The notes beneath the pieces are model-generated. The model was not told the origin of the DNA. It did no database searches and worked only from the letters and a program-made list of their open reading frames with translations. Position numbers and translations under genes: made by a program. A stretch of 64,000 nt of DNA from Diphasiastrum complanatum (Eukaryota > Streptophyta > Lycopodiopsida > Lycopodiales > Lycopodiaceae): positions 29,253,192 through 29,317,191 of the forward strand of contig CM055097.1 in the NCBI GenBank assembly GCA_029204225.1, written 5' to 3'. This document shows, one piece after another, positions 37,856-50,129 of this stretch (position 1 is the stretch's first letter; each line of letters begins with the position of its first letter).

Positions 37856-40140
37856 TCCAAAGTGCCTTGTCCATTTGATTCCCCTTCGATGCTCTTGACT
37901 AGATCCAAATTGTCACTTTCTCTTCTATGTCGATGAAGCTTATCAAGATCAACCTCTTGATCTTCCAATTGAACATCAAAACCATTAACCAAGACCTTGT
38001 TTCTAGATCCATTAATGATATCATTCTATGAAGACAACCATCCACTTGCATACCATCATCTACATAAGAAGATGAACCAAAACATGTGAATAAAGCAAAG
38101 TTTGTACCGTCAACTTGCTTACCCTTCTCATCAGATGTAAACCTAGATGGATTTTGCCTTTTCCTTGAAGATCTTATTAGAAATTGACTTGGAGAAGCAT
38201 ATCCACCATCACCATTCAAAAAACCATCTTCATCATCACAAAAAATGTTAGATTGATCAACATCAACAACATCAAGCTTATCCACATTCTCCTTTTCAAA
38301 GACAACATCCCTATAGATGTGAATTTTCTTTGACTTAGGAATGTAACCCTATAAGCTTTCCTTACTTAACTATATCCAACTAAGATTCCATTCAAAAATC
38401 CAAAAGATGAGTTGACATAGCAAGTACTACCAAAGATCTTGATATGCTCCAACCTTGGCTTCTTACCAGAAAGAACTTCAAATAAACTCTTACCATCCAA
38501 GTATTCATTTGAGTACCTATTACAAACAAGGTTAGCACACATCAAAGCTTCACCCCAAAAAGACTTAGGAAGATTGGCATTCACCCTCATGGCTTTAGAT
38601 CTTTCATAAAGATTGATCTTCCTCTCTTCCACGCCATGTAGAAGCTTTGAGTTTGAAAGCTCCCTCTTGATGCCATGTGCCACACAAACCTCTTTGAACT
38701 TTTTTTATAGGTCTTCATTTGCCAGCTTTAAGCACTTGATCTTCATGTTGAATTGACATTCCACAACATTCTTGAACTTGAGAAAAACATCAAGTATGAA
38801 GTCCTCACTCTTTAGAAGACAAGTCCTACAATATATACTAAAGTCATCAATGCAAGTCACAAGACAACCTATGTGACTTTGACATCGAACAAAGCTCACT
38901 AACTTGATTCTTTGCCTTCAAACCACCATGGTTAGAAAAAATATATTCATCAAGTTTGTAGAGCTCACCTTGTCTCCTACCCTTGACAATCAAGGTTCCA
39001 TCCTTTTTTATCAAGCAAGAATCACCAACAAACTCCACCTTAAGACCCTTGTCAACCCTTGTCAAGCATTTGGCTGACACTAACAAGATTCTTAGTGATT
39101 GATGGAATGAACAAAACAATCTTCAAATTCACATTCCTATTTGCAGAAAGAAAAATAGGAATTGTGCCAATTCCTTTGATTGCACACTCACCATTATTGG
39201 CCGTGTAGATCACCTTCTTGTCACCTTAAAATGCCATCAATGAAGAGTAATACCCCTTATGAAATGTCATATGTGAGCTAGCTCCACTATCAATCCACCA
39301 AGGACCAATATCTCCATGATTAGCCAACAAGCACGAAGACATGACAAAGGAATCATTTGAATTTTGCTCATCGACACCATCCTCATCAAAGTGAAATTGC
39401 CTTGCTTCTCTCCTTTATCCCTTTTCTTCTTGAAGAAATAACCAGCAAAATGTCCTTGGACTTCACAATAGAAAAAGTTTATCTTTGATCTATCTTTCTT
39501 ATTTCCAAGAAAAGTAGAAGGCTCACCTTGATCTTGCCCTTTAGACCACTTGCCTTTGCCCTTGCCCTTGAACTTGACTTTTGAGAACATAGTTTCCTCC
39601 TCTTGAACTTGAGATTTAGAAGATGAACCCCTTCTTTCTTGGAGTCTAAACTCTTCAGCCACCAAGACCTCTTGCTAGTCCTCCATACTTGGCGATGTCT
39701 TTTGAATAGCAAAACTTTGCATCAAGTTAGCATGTTCATCCAATAAGCCATTAAGAACTACTTGCACAAGCTCAACATCCTTAATGCTTTTTCCAGTAAT
39801 TCATCACTTGGACCTTTAACTTTAAAAAAAAAAAAAAACATGAGCACTTTCAGCATTCTTTTTAAGACTTTGAAATATTTGTCTCTTACCAACTTCCTTG
39901 AGTAGTTCATTTGTCACATTCATCTTGATCACATGAAGAGCTTTCTTTGCCCTCATATCATACATCAAATGCTCTTGAGGTGCCAAAGGTATCTCTTCCA
40001 CACCTACAAGACTATCAATCAACTCATTCATCTCTAGCAAGGGCTCCATCCTCACCTTCCAAGTGAATAGTTGCTTGAGGTAAGCCTGTTATTGCTCTCA
40101 ACATGAAGCCACTTGAGGTTGCCATGTTGCAATGATTGAT
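37856..40140 (-). pseudogene. Copia-3 gag-integrase remnant
   Basis: Minus-strand order: gag start (SGFMLRAITG, RMEPLLEMNELIDSLVG), poly-A interruption near 39825, EEFRLQERRGSSSKSQ, knuckle FFYCEVQGHFAGYFF with lost cysteine, protease region (LGGLIVELAHI frame-broken), GAG-pre-integrase (LKVEFVGDSCLIKKDGTLIV), integrase pieces (TCIDDFSIYC, ERSKAMRVNANLPKSFWGEA), then a linker ending near EDQEVDLDKL. RT and RNase H are absent. Same family as the plus-strand copy at 47786-50125, about 8 kb away in opposite orientation. Confidence 0.8.
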
Positions 40141-40159
40141 CTTAATCTTTGAACTTGTT

Positions 40160-40795
40160 TCAATGCACCTAGAACTCTCTTAAAAATCAAAAAATCACGA
40201 CAAGAAGAAATTACAAAGATTTGGAAACAATCTAGCCTCTCTCTTTTCTTCTCTTCTAGCAAATCTAGCACATAGAATTGATGTTATCTTGATCACATTG
40301 ATCAACCTACAATATAATGAAATTTTGAACTCAAATACACTTGAATAGAAATCTTGAAAATATCAGGATCTTTAAAACAAGATATTCTATCAAATTTTGA
40401 GTTTTTACAAAAATGCAAAAATATTGAGTAAATCATAAACTATATGCAAAAGCTAGAATCTTGATATATCTTCCAATAGAATGCACCATCCACTATCATG
40501 TGAAAATCTTGTCTCCGCATTCCAGTAAGTGGATTAAAAAAATTGGCCTACTCCAAGTGATTTGACCTAAAATGAAACTAGGATCACAAAGATCCACTTT
40601 TTACACTTGAAAATGCGTGATATGAGATAGAAACCACTTCAATTCACTCTAGAATTTATGGTGCCCTCAAATCTTGGGCTAAGTTTGGATGCACATCTAG
40701 AATCATCTACAAGCTAAACATCATGCATCTACCATGCTAGAACTTGGAAATACATGTAGATTTGATCAAAGTCACTAAAATCTGATATAGTATTG
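40160..40795 (-). repeat. Copia-3 5' LTR (probable)
   Basis: Reverse complement aligns with 47040-47480 across CAAGTTCTAGCATG, TTCTAGATGTGCA(A/T)CCAAA, GATTTGAGGGC(A/G)CCAT, GTGGATCTTTGTGATC and TAGCTTTTGCATATA. Edges uncertain. Confidence 0.6.
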
Positions 40796-40799
40796 TCCA

Positions 40800-43012
40800 T
40801 GTTGGCATTCTGTATGTACCTAAACTATTGACAAATCTGTTATCAATAAACAAAATCACTGATTTAGGTGTAGAATTTGGATTTGATCAATGTCGAATTA
40901 CCGATAGGATAGATAAGGTCTTTGCACTTGGAAAGAGACTTGGATACTTATATAGACTTGTTCATTGTTATTCTTATACAAGGCAAGCCTTGAATACCTA
41001 TATTCTAGTCTACCAAGCATTACTCTGGCACTATAGAGTAGGTCACTTAAATCATACATTTGTATTGAACAAGTTTAGATAGTCCTTTATTCTTGATCTT
41101 GATTATCTAGACAAGAAGATCGACCTAGTTGTATTGTTGGAAAACTAACTAGGGTTCCATTTACATCAAGTCGTAAGCATGCAACAACAGATGTTCTAGA
41201 TGTTGTTCATTCATATATATGTGCCCTATGCAAACTTTGTCCTTTGTTGGTGCAAAGTACTTCATCACCTTTATTAACGAATTTTTTAGAAGAACAACAG
41301 TTCATTTCATTAAGCAAAAATCAGAGGCTTTCAACCTCTTTAAACAATTCAAGGAGCGTGCAAACCTCGAAACTGGTAAAAGAATCAAAGCATTGAGGTC
41401 AATCAATGGGAGAGAATACATCTCAACTGAATTCAAGGAGTATTGCCTTAACAAAAACATTGAGCAACAGTTTATTACTTCTTATTCGCCTTAGTCGAAC
41501 GGACTTGTTAAGAGAAAGAATCGGACCTTAGTCGAAGCGGCTGAGCATATGCTTGCTAACGTGACACTACCTAAATCGTTTCGGAATAAAGTTGTTTCCA
41601 GTATAGCTTATATTCGGAACATATGCTCAACTAAAGATATCTTAGAAAAAACACCTTATGAAGTTTGGACATGCTCCAAACCTTCACTATCGAACCTCAT
41701 AGTCTTCGGATATATGGCCTATGCACAAATACCGCAAGAGATTAGGAAGAAGCTAGACTCCCATAGTATCAAATCCATTTTCATTGGTTAGACTACTTCA
41801 GATAAAGCTTATAAGCTATATGATCTCGTTGAATCGAATATATTCATCAGTTGAGATATCATCTTCATCGAGGATCGGTTTACCGACCTCAAAGGTAAGG
41901 GCAAAGCTCAAACAGTTGAACTATCGAACACTCGTGTTTTCAACTCGGCTATTCCTATTGAAGGTAAGAATGCATTAACTTTAGGTGAACAACTTACTAA
42001 TAGCAAATCAAAAGAAGTTGTAGTTCAAAATCAAGAAAATAATGATCAACCTCATTCATCTCTCAGCAGATCAACAAACCACCTAACAGGTATATTGATG
42101 AACATGCTTGTTATCTCAATTGAGAGCTGACTACTATTGAAGAAGCACTCGGTCACTCACACTCTAATGTATGGAGAGAAGCTATGGATGAAGAGTATAA
42201 TCTCTCATCAAGAACCAGACTCGGGCTATTGTCAAATTACCTGTCAGTATAAATGTAGTTGATTACAAATGGATATTCAATATCAAATACAAAGCAGATG
42301 GAAGTATTGATTGAAGGAAAGCTCGACTTGTCGCACAAGGATCTTCTCAGATCTCGAATATCGACTATATTGAGACTTTTAGTCTAGTAGTAAAGCATTC
42401 TTCAATCAAACTTCTAGTATCATATGTTGCTACAAAAAATCTGGAGATACATCAGATCAGTGTACAAACAACATATCTAAATGGAGTTATCGGAAGAAGA
42501 TATATATATGATACAATCCAAAGGTTATTTAATCAACGACAAAAAGAATCATTTATGTAAACTCCATATAGCACTTACGGCTTGAAGCAATCTGCTAGAG
42601 TTTGATTTTAGAGAATCAACACTTTCCTTATCGAACGTGGTTATAAGCCAAGCACTTTAGATTCAAACCTTCAAGTCAGTACAACATTCTTTTATTATTA
42701 TCACATTGTATGTGGACGACACACTCCTTTTCAACGATAGTGTCCAACTCATAAATGCTAAACTAATGTTGTCCTCAAAATTTGCCATGATAGATTTGGG
42801 TGAAACACACTATTGTCTCGATATTTAAATTCAAAGAGACAGAGAGCAAAGGCTGGTTTACCTCACTCAATATAGCTGCATTTATAATATGTTAATCAGA
42901 TATAATTTGATGAATTGCAAGTTAGCTCACTCGAAAATGGACCCAAGACTCAAATTGTCGAAGGAGTAGTGTCTTTGGACAAAAGGAGAGATGGAGCAGA
43001 GTTAAAAAAATT
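40800..43012 (+). pseudogene. Copia-4 gag-pol remnant, cut by an LTR element
   Basis: Related to Copia-1. GAG-pre-integrase (NLLSINKITDLGVEF, LLWHYRVGHL), integrase (MCPMQTLSFVGAKYFITFIN) with the second catalytic Asp lost (ALRSINGREY), stops near 41492 and 41790, and RT pieces from 42120 (EEALGHSHSNVWREAMDEEY, later TLYVDDTLLF). It ends at 43012 before the RNase H, where a TGTTAGG LTR begins. Heavily mutated and clearly older than Copia-1. Confidence 0.8.
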
Positions 43013-43474
43013 TGTTAGGCTCTAGTGCAGTATGCAGATCACATCAATCAATCACCATAGCCACTCCTCACAAGATCTCAAAGAAGGCACAACAAAAGTT
43101 AATTGTATGACAAAAGAAAACTGTACATATACCAAAATCCCTAACATGCATGGACTCGACAAGTGTCAACACACTGAAATAGGCACCTGTCTGACTAATA
43201 AACCCAACATGGGCTAAAATAATGACAAAATCAAGTCATGCCCCTAAGTATAGCAAATGCCATAAAAAATATACTATACAGGCTAATTTCCCTACATGTG
43301 GCTACTCGGCTAACCCAAGTAGCCGACTACAGGACAAGTGCTTGACTGATAAGTCAATGATGGATCACGTCCCGGTCACAACTGAATATAACAAATCTAA
43401 TCAGTTGTACACTAATTACAATATTACATTTGAAGCTTACATAAAATGTATATCAGATTAACTCTAATTTCTAA
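43013..43474 (-). repeat. LARD-like 3' LTR, copy 1
   Basis: Begins TGTTAGGCTCTAGTGCAG and aligns with 60834-61305; the terminal ACA seen in copy 2 is missing here. Confidence 0.65.
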
Positions 43475-46040
43475 CTCTCTCCCTTAAGACCAAATGTGAT
43501 AAGAGTAAAGAGATACAAATTGTCGCAATGTCTGGAGTATCCAAAAGATGTTATGCATGTCCTACTACTCTATACTTGACTCACACTCAAGCACGCCAAC
43601 AAACCACCAGGTTCGACTCACAAAGTATCATGCAAACACAATGCTCACACATAGAGTCTACTACACTCTCGACCAACTAACTTGTCCCCAATCCGATTTG
43701 AACACAAGTGGACCACATGAGCGACATGGCTCAAACTGAGAAAATCCCATTGCCACCACGGGACTTACATCCTCCATCTAGTTAAGCTGGCATCCTATCA
43801 CACACTTACAAGCACAGACTTGAAAATCTAACATAAATGAGCGACTGAGGCTCAACCTGAAGAAATCTTACTGCCACCATAAGACTATACCCTCACCAGA
43901 TAGACAGCTAGTAGACATAATGACAAGTCAATGAACATATTAAATGACTACTTTGTTTCTGACGTAGCAAATGCATAAATATATACAACTCCGACTCAGA
44001 TCTAGACCTTCGTGACAAGGTAACATGCAAGCCCACACATACTCATGCAAACCAACACGAATGATAAAGCTTCAAGTAAATGACCAAGGCCTGCTCATAA
44101 GTGGTATCTTGTTGTACCAACACCTATCACCTATAGATCCACTGCTACACCACTGGTCTCCAAATCAGATCCTCGATAATGACCTTGTACCTATAACCAA
44201 GATGCCCTCATGTCCAGGCATATCCAACTATCCAATAAGTCCTAAAAGCTGATCCCCATCCATTCCCCATACTCCAAGCACAAGAGTATACCAAGGACTC
44301 AATGATTGAATGTACACAAACCTCACCATAGGCTATACCTGAGTAGCTCGCCCATGTCCTAGAGATACTGATGATGATTTGACTCTCCGACATCCCATCT
44401 AGACTCAACTTTCCATGCTTGATGTTGCCAATTCTGATTTGACCCGTACATAGGCCTCCCACCAAGGAGCCTGTCTCACCACTGTATCCATCATAGCATC
44501 CAAGCCAAAGCAAATGCATACGAGATCCAACCATCATGATGATCAACTAACCCATATCCATAACATATCAGATAGGATAGCTCCATCAAAAACATGTACC
44601 ATGTACCATCTGATCACCAAGTATTCAATACCCGTTGATAGCTCCTCAATAATCAGTCCACTTGAGGTGCAACTAGACTCCAACTGGGCCTAACCAACAA
44701 AGATGTGTCCTGCTTACCAAAAAATGATGCATAACAAACAACACATGTGACACAAAGCTGGAGATCACTATGTATAGAACCATGCAGCTCACCTGATCAC
44801 TTGCCAAAATATCAACTATCACTCCCTGAGTAACCATCTCCATCCCTACTAGCTCACAACCATGGGCATGTTGGATCCACATCGCCATGTAATGCACTCC
44901 ATGCCCTCAGGATATGTACCACCTCCAAGTACATTCCATGCCACCTACCTCTAACTAGGCTTGACCCGTTCCTAGGTCACCACACATGATGCACCAGCTG
45001 AAGAACATCCACTATGCATACAATGACGTATCATACCTGAGCAACTGTAGCATCTCCCTGAGTGCCACCCCAATGGACTCGTCATCCACATACTATGCTC
45101 ACCTAATGTCTCCAATACTAGTCACCATCTTGCTAAGACAACCAATCTCCAACGCACCACTTGCTCCTCTTGGCTCCTAGCAATACCTCTCGCTCTCCCT
45201 AGTTATGTGCCACCTGACATTATGCCAGTGCAAGCCTATCCTTGAGTTGCTGCTCACGAGGTCTTTAGACCAATGTCTCCTTGATCGTACTGAGGTATAT
45301 GGCTATGAGTGACTTCCTCTAGGCTTCTCCCTAATCTCACCACCTGTGGATATGAACCAATCAAGTTTCAACACCTGTGCAAGCCTAGACTCCTACAAAT
45401 ACAACCAAATTCATGAAAGCTAGAGATAGCTTATCCACGCCCGTGATGGTAGATGACTCTCCATCGATGCCAATGCCAATGATTGGTTCCCTGCTGTATT
45501 GCCATCCTGTACTTCCAAATGAGCACACCATGAAGTCCTTGCTATCAATGTCCCTCCAGAAAATCTCTAGCAAACCACCCATCACACCCAACCATGTGAT
45601 ATCCATCAGCTCTCCATCCTAGAGCTGGCTCACAAAGCTCCACGCCTTGCCCATTTGCATTTGCAATGTTTTGATTCCATCATAAATCACCCATGTAAGT
45701 CATGTCCATCAACCAAAGACTCAAATCCAGTCTGAAATAGCTACTCTTTGATGATCACCCTATGTCATCCTACAGTTCAAGCTCTATCACATATCCTAAT
45801 GCCGTCACTGATCACAAAGATCTTAGCATCTACCCTGTAGTGCCCCACCTATATTCCCCCAAGCTAGCTCCAAAGCCTGCTCCTGAATGGTTCTAAACCA
45901 AAACTTGAGAATACATTGAGATGAGAACTCCAAAGCCACTATCAAGTCCCTCACATATTGTGCATGCCAATATCCCTCCAAGTGAATATGTGAGATCTTC
46001 CATGGCCCAAACCAAATGATCTGCACTTTGCCACCACTGG
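43013..46040 (-). mobile_element. LARD-like element copy 1 (LTR element without recognisable pol)
   Basis: Homologous over about 3 kb in direct orientation to 60834-63600. The left end is an LTR (43013-43474), followed by an inverted polypurine tract (CTCTCTCCCTTAAG, 43475-43490). The interior has only short ORFs and no gag, protease, RT or integrase motif on either strand. It truncates Copia-4. Homology to the other copy fades at about 46040 (GATCTGCACTTTGCCACCA) and no matching 5' LTR is visible to the right. Copy 1 has about 200 bp extra around 44985-45180. Confidence 0.65.
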
Positions 46041-47035
46041 AAATAATGCGAAATGATTGTATTTGAATATTCAGTTTATCAACTTTGATACCACCCTCGC
46101 TGGATACGAGATCCAAACAAGAGAAAATTCAACATATAAATTATAACATGACCTTTTCCAAACAATAGATTCACACTATTATTTAGATCGACAAGTTGAA
46201 TATCTTAGTAGGTGTCAATGACAAACATGAAGGGAGTGAAATAGTTAGGCATCTAAGACAACCATGCTTTGAGATATTCTGAATGAGTCGTGGAGCGAGT
46301 ATCAGTATGCGAGAGAGAAATTATAAGAAAGCATTGACAGTGGAACACACATAAGAAAATAGAGAATTTGAATTAAGCTGTTGTAAATACAATGATAAGA
46401 CATGATCTTGTGCCCTAGAATGGTTCACAGTAATAGCGCACTGTGTGCTGTGATTTTACTATGTTAGTTACATATATCTCTACTTCTTGAATTACTTTCA
46501 AATCTATGATCCTATGAAATCAAATAAGTATGATACAATGGAGTTCACGGAGGAACTCTGAATCACACTTCCACTATTTGACTCTGATAACATTCATCCA
46601 TATATATCTATATGTTGTCGTTATGTATATATAGATGCGACAGTTGTAACAAATGTGTGGGCAATGGGCATGAAGTAGTGCAATTACTACAAAGTACTGA
46701 AATGAACTGTGACATAGTCTGCGTCGGACAGTGTAGAGAAAGAGCTCCATTTTGACTAGTGATAGTCGACGATCGTTGAAGGCCTCGGACAGGTCGAGTT
46801 GACTGGCTTGCCCTAGAGAGGATGTCTATGGAGGTGATGTTAGGATGTCTACGAAATCGAGTCGATGAAGTTGATGACTTAGATGTCGACGAAGTCAATC
46901 CTACTTCTCCTTCAAGTCGATGTATTGCACTGACTGTTCGACTTGTGCAAATAAGACTGCATGCTATTGTAGAGAGGATATTTACGTAGCATACTAGTGC
47001 TCAGAAATTGAATTCGAGTGAGTCAGAGTGAAGAT
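46041..47035. other. No gene seen
   Basis: AT-rich with a GTCGA-rich patch (46735-46925) and TATATA stretches. No ORF with recognisable similarity. Confidence 0.4.
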
Positions 47036-47770
47036 TAACTCAAACATTTATAACCAAATGTTTGTGCATTTCTAAGTTCTAGCATGCATAAAGTAGTGAT
47101 TTCTATCTTCTAGCTATTTCTAGATGTGCAACCAAATTGGCCCAAGATGTTGTTGATCCACTAATGTGTTTTGGATCTGTAATTTATCACATATTATCAT
47201 AGTAGGTTGTAGGCTAAATTTGGTGGATATCTAGAGGTGGATTTGAGGGCGCCATGAATTCTATGTGGATTTGGAGGTATTCTAGCTCAAATCTTGTAGT
47301 TTCAAGTATAGAGTTTGGATCTTTGTGATCTTTAAGTCATTTTAGCTCAAAATACTTATATATGGCCAATTTTTGAAACCACTAATTGGAATGTGGAGAC
47401 AAAAAATGCTTGTAATTGTGGATGGTACATCCTATTAGATGAGATATCTAGATTTTAGCTTTTGCATATAGATTTCTCTTGATTCAATATTTTGCACTTT
47501 TGGAGTAACACTAAATTTGATAGGATCTCTTAATTTTCAGGGCATTGGACTTTTCAAGAGTGTGTTTCAATCTTAGGTGTTGGAAAAAGTTCATCATATT
47601 GTGTTTAGATCTATTGTGATCAAGAAATCAAGATTCTATGTGCTAGGATTTGCTAAAAAGAGAAAAAAGAAAGGTTAGATTGTTTCCATATCTTTGCGAT
47701 TTCTTCTTGAGTTTCATTTGTTGATTTTCAAGGGAGTGCTAAGTGCATTGGAACAGGTTCAAAGAGAAGA
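47036..47770 (+). repeat. Copia-5 5' LTR (probable)
   Basis: Homologous to the inverted sequence at 40160-40795 and, over its first 130 bp, to 59937-60066. It precedes the gag ATG at 47786. Exact ends unresolved. Confidence 0.6.
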
Positions 47771-47785
47771 TCAGATCATTGCAAC

Positions 47786-50125
47786 ATGGAAACTTCAAGT
47801 GGCTTCATGTTGGAAGGCAATGATAAGCTTACCTCAACAAATTATTCTACTTGGAAGGTGAGGATGGAATCTTTGCTTGAGATGAATGATTTGATGGATA
47901 TTGTTGTAAGTATGGAAGAGAGACCTTTGGCACCACAAGATCAATTGAGGTATGACAAGAGGGCAAAGAAATATTTACATGTGATCGAGATGAATGTGAC
48001 TTATGAACTTCTCAAGGAAGTTGTTAAGTGTACTTCATCAAGTGAGGCTTGGGAAGCTTTGAAGAAGCTTTATGAATCCAAGTCTACATCTAGGGTCATA
48101 ACCCTAAGGAGGAAAAAATTTCAAAAGTGCTCACGCTTTTGTTTTGAGAGTTGCAGCTTTGAGTGATGAACTAGCATGCTTTAGTGAAAGCATTGAGGAT
48201 GTGGAGCTTGTTCAAGTTGTTCTTAATGGCTTGTTGGATGATCATGCTAATTTGGTGCAAAGCTTTGCTATTCAAAAGACATTTCCAAGTATGGAGGATT
48301 TGCAAGAGATCTTGGTGAATGAGGAGTTTAGGCTTCTATCAAGAGGTGGATCTACTTCTTCATCTCAAGTTGGAGAGGATGAAGCAATGTTCATCGAAGG
48401 CGAGTTCAAGGGCAAAGGCAAAAGCAAGTGGTCACATGGTCAAGATCAAGGTGAGCCTTCTACTTTTGTTGGCAAGAAGAAAGATAGATCCAAGTTAAAA
48501 TGCTTTTATTGTGGAGTCAAAGGGCATTTTGCAAGTGATTTCTTCAAGAAAAAGAGAGATCAACATGAGAAATCAAGGCAATTTCATTTTTGATGAGGAT
48601 GGTATACAAATGATGATGCTTTTTTGATGTCTTCTTGTTTGCTAACCAATGATGGAGATATTGATCCATGGTGGATTGACAGTGGAGAAAGCCTTCATAC
48701 GACATATCACAAAGATTACTTCACTTCTTTGGTGCCTTATGAAGGAGGGAAGAAGGTCATCAACATTCCCAATGGTGGTAAAATTGTTATCAAGGACATT
48801 GGTACTATTCCTATTTTTCTCCCATATGTTCATTTAAAGAATGTTTTGTTCATACCTTCCATTACTAAGAATGTGCTTAGTGTGTGTCGATGGTTGAAAA
48901 AGGGCTCAAAGTGGAGTTTGTTGGTGATTCTTGTTTGGTCAAAATGAATGGAGTTTTGATTGCTCAAGGCAAGAGACAAGGTGAACTCTACAAACTTAAT
49001 GGATTTGTTGGTTCTAGCCATGGTGGTTTGAAGGCAAAGAATCAAGTTGGTGAGCTTTGTTCAATGTCAAAGTCACAAATGTCATCTTATTATAGATCTA
49101 GCTCAAGATCTAAGATGCCTTTTCATTTAATACATTTGGATTTACATTGTACTAGTTCTTTGAGTAATGAGGAGCAAAGATGTTTGTGACTTGCATTGAT
49201 GACTTTAGGAAATATTGTTGGACTTATCTTCTAAAGAGTGAGGACTTTCTATTTGATGTCTTTCTAAAGTTTCAAAAATACTGGAGAGTCAATTCAACAT
49301 GATGATCAAGTGCTTAAAGTTGGCAAATGAAGACCTATCAACAAAGTTAAAAAAGGTTTGTGTGGCACATGGGATCAAGAGGGAGCTTTCAAACTCAAAG
49401 GATCTCCATGGTGCGGAAGAGAGGAAGATCAATCCATTTGAAAGAGCTAAATCCATGAGGGTGAATTAAAATCTTCCTAAGTCATTTTGGAGTGAAGCTT
49501 TGATGTGTGCAATAGGTACTCAAATGAAGACTTGGATGGTAAGAGTTCATTTGAAGTTCTTTTTGGTAAGAAGCTAAGCATGGAGAATTTGAAGATCTTT
49601 GGTATTAGTTGCTATGTCAACTCATCCTTTGGATTCTTAAAGGGAATCTATGTTGGACATAGTGAAGTAAGGAAAGCTTATAGGGTTTACATTCCTAAGT
49701 CAAAGAAAGTTCACATTTCTAAGGATGTTGTCTTTGAAGAGGAGAATGTGGATAAGCTTGATGTTAATCAATCTAACATTTGTGGTGGCGATGAAGATGG
49801 TTCTTTGGATGGTGATGGTGGAGATATTTCTTCAAGTCAAGTTCTAAGAAGATCCTCAAGGGAAATACAAAATCCATCTAGGCTTACATATGATGAGAAG
49901 GGTAAGCAAGTAGAAGTGACTCATTTTGTTTTACTCACATGTTTTGGTTCATCTTCTTGTCTAGATGATGCTATGCAAGTGGATGATGGTTTTCAAGTAT
50001 CGAAAACAACTAATGGATCTGGAAAAGAGATCTTAGTCAATGAATTTGATGTTCAAGTGGAAGATCAAGAGGTTGATCTCAAAGAGCTTCAACTACACAA
50101 AAGGAAAGGTGGAAAACCGCCATAA
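47786..50125 (+). pseudogene. Copia-5 gag-integrase remnant
   Basis: Gag starts METSSGFMLEGNDKLTSTNY and has STWKVRMESLLEMNDLMDIV. It shifts frame near 48140 and continues to a CCHC-like knuckle (CFYCGVKGHFASDFF, last Cys changed to Phe). The protease motif is WWIDSGESLHTT. GAG-pre-integrase (GLKVEFVGDSCLVKMNGVLI) and integrase pieces (CIDDFRKYCWTYLL, ERAKSMRVN, LPKSFWSEAL) are spread over three frames. The final ORF (49505-50125) covers the integrase C-terminus and an acidic linker. RT and RNase H are missing; gypsy-type sequence starts at about 50130. Confidence 0.85.
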
Positions 50126-50129
50126 AATC

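Noticed and set aside
43032-43740. Small plus-strand ORFs in the LARD-like element
   Set aside because: The equivalent frames are not preserved in the second copy at 60834-63600.
46581-46592. Primer-binding-site-like TGTTATCAGAGT on the minus strand
   Set aside because: The sequence to its right does not match the LARD-like LTR at 43013-43474 and has no TG/CA edge, so I could not tie it to an element.
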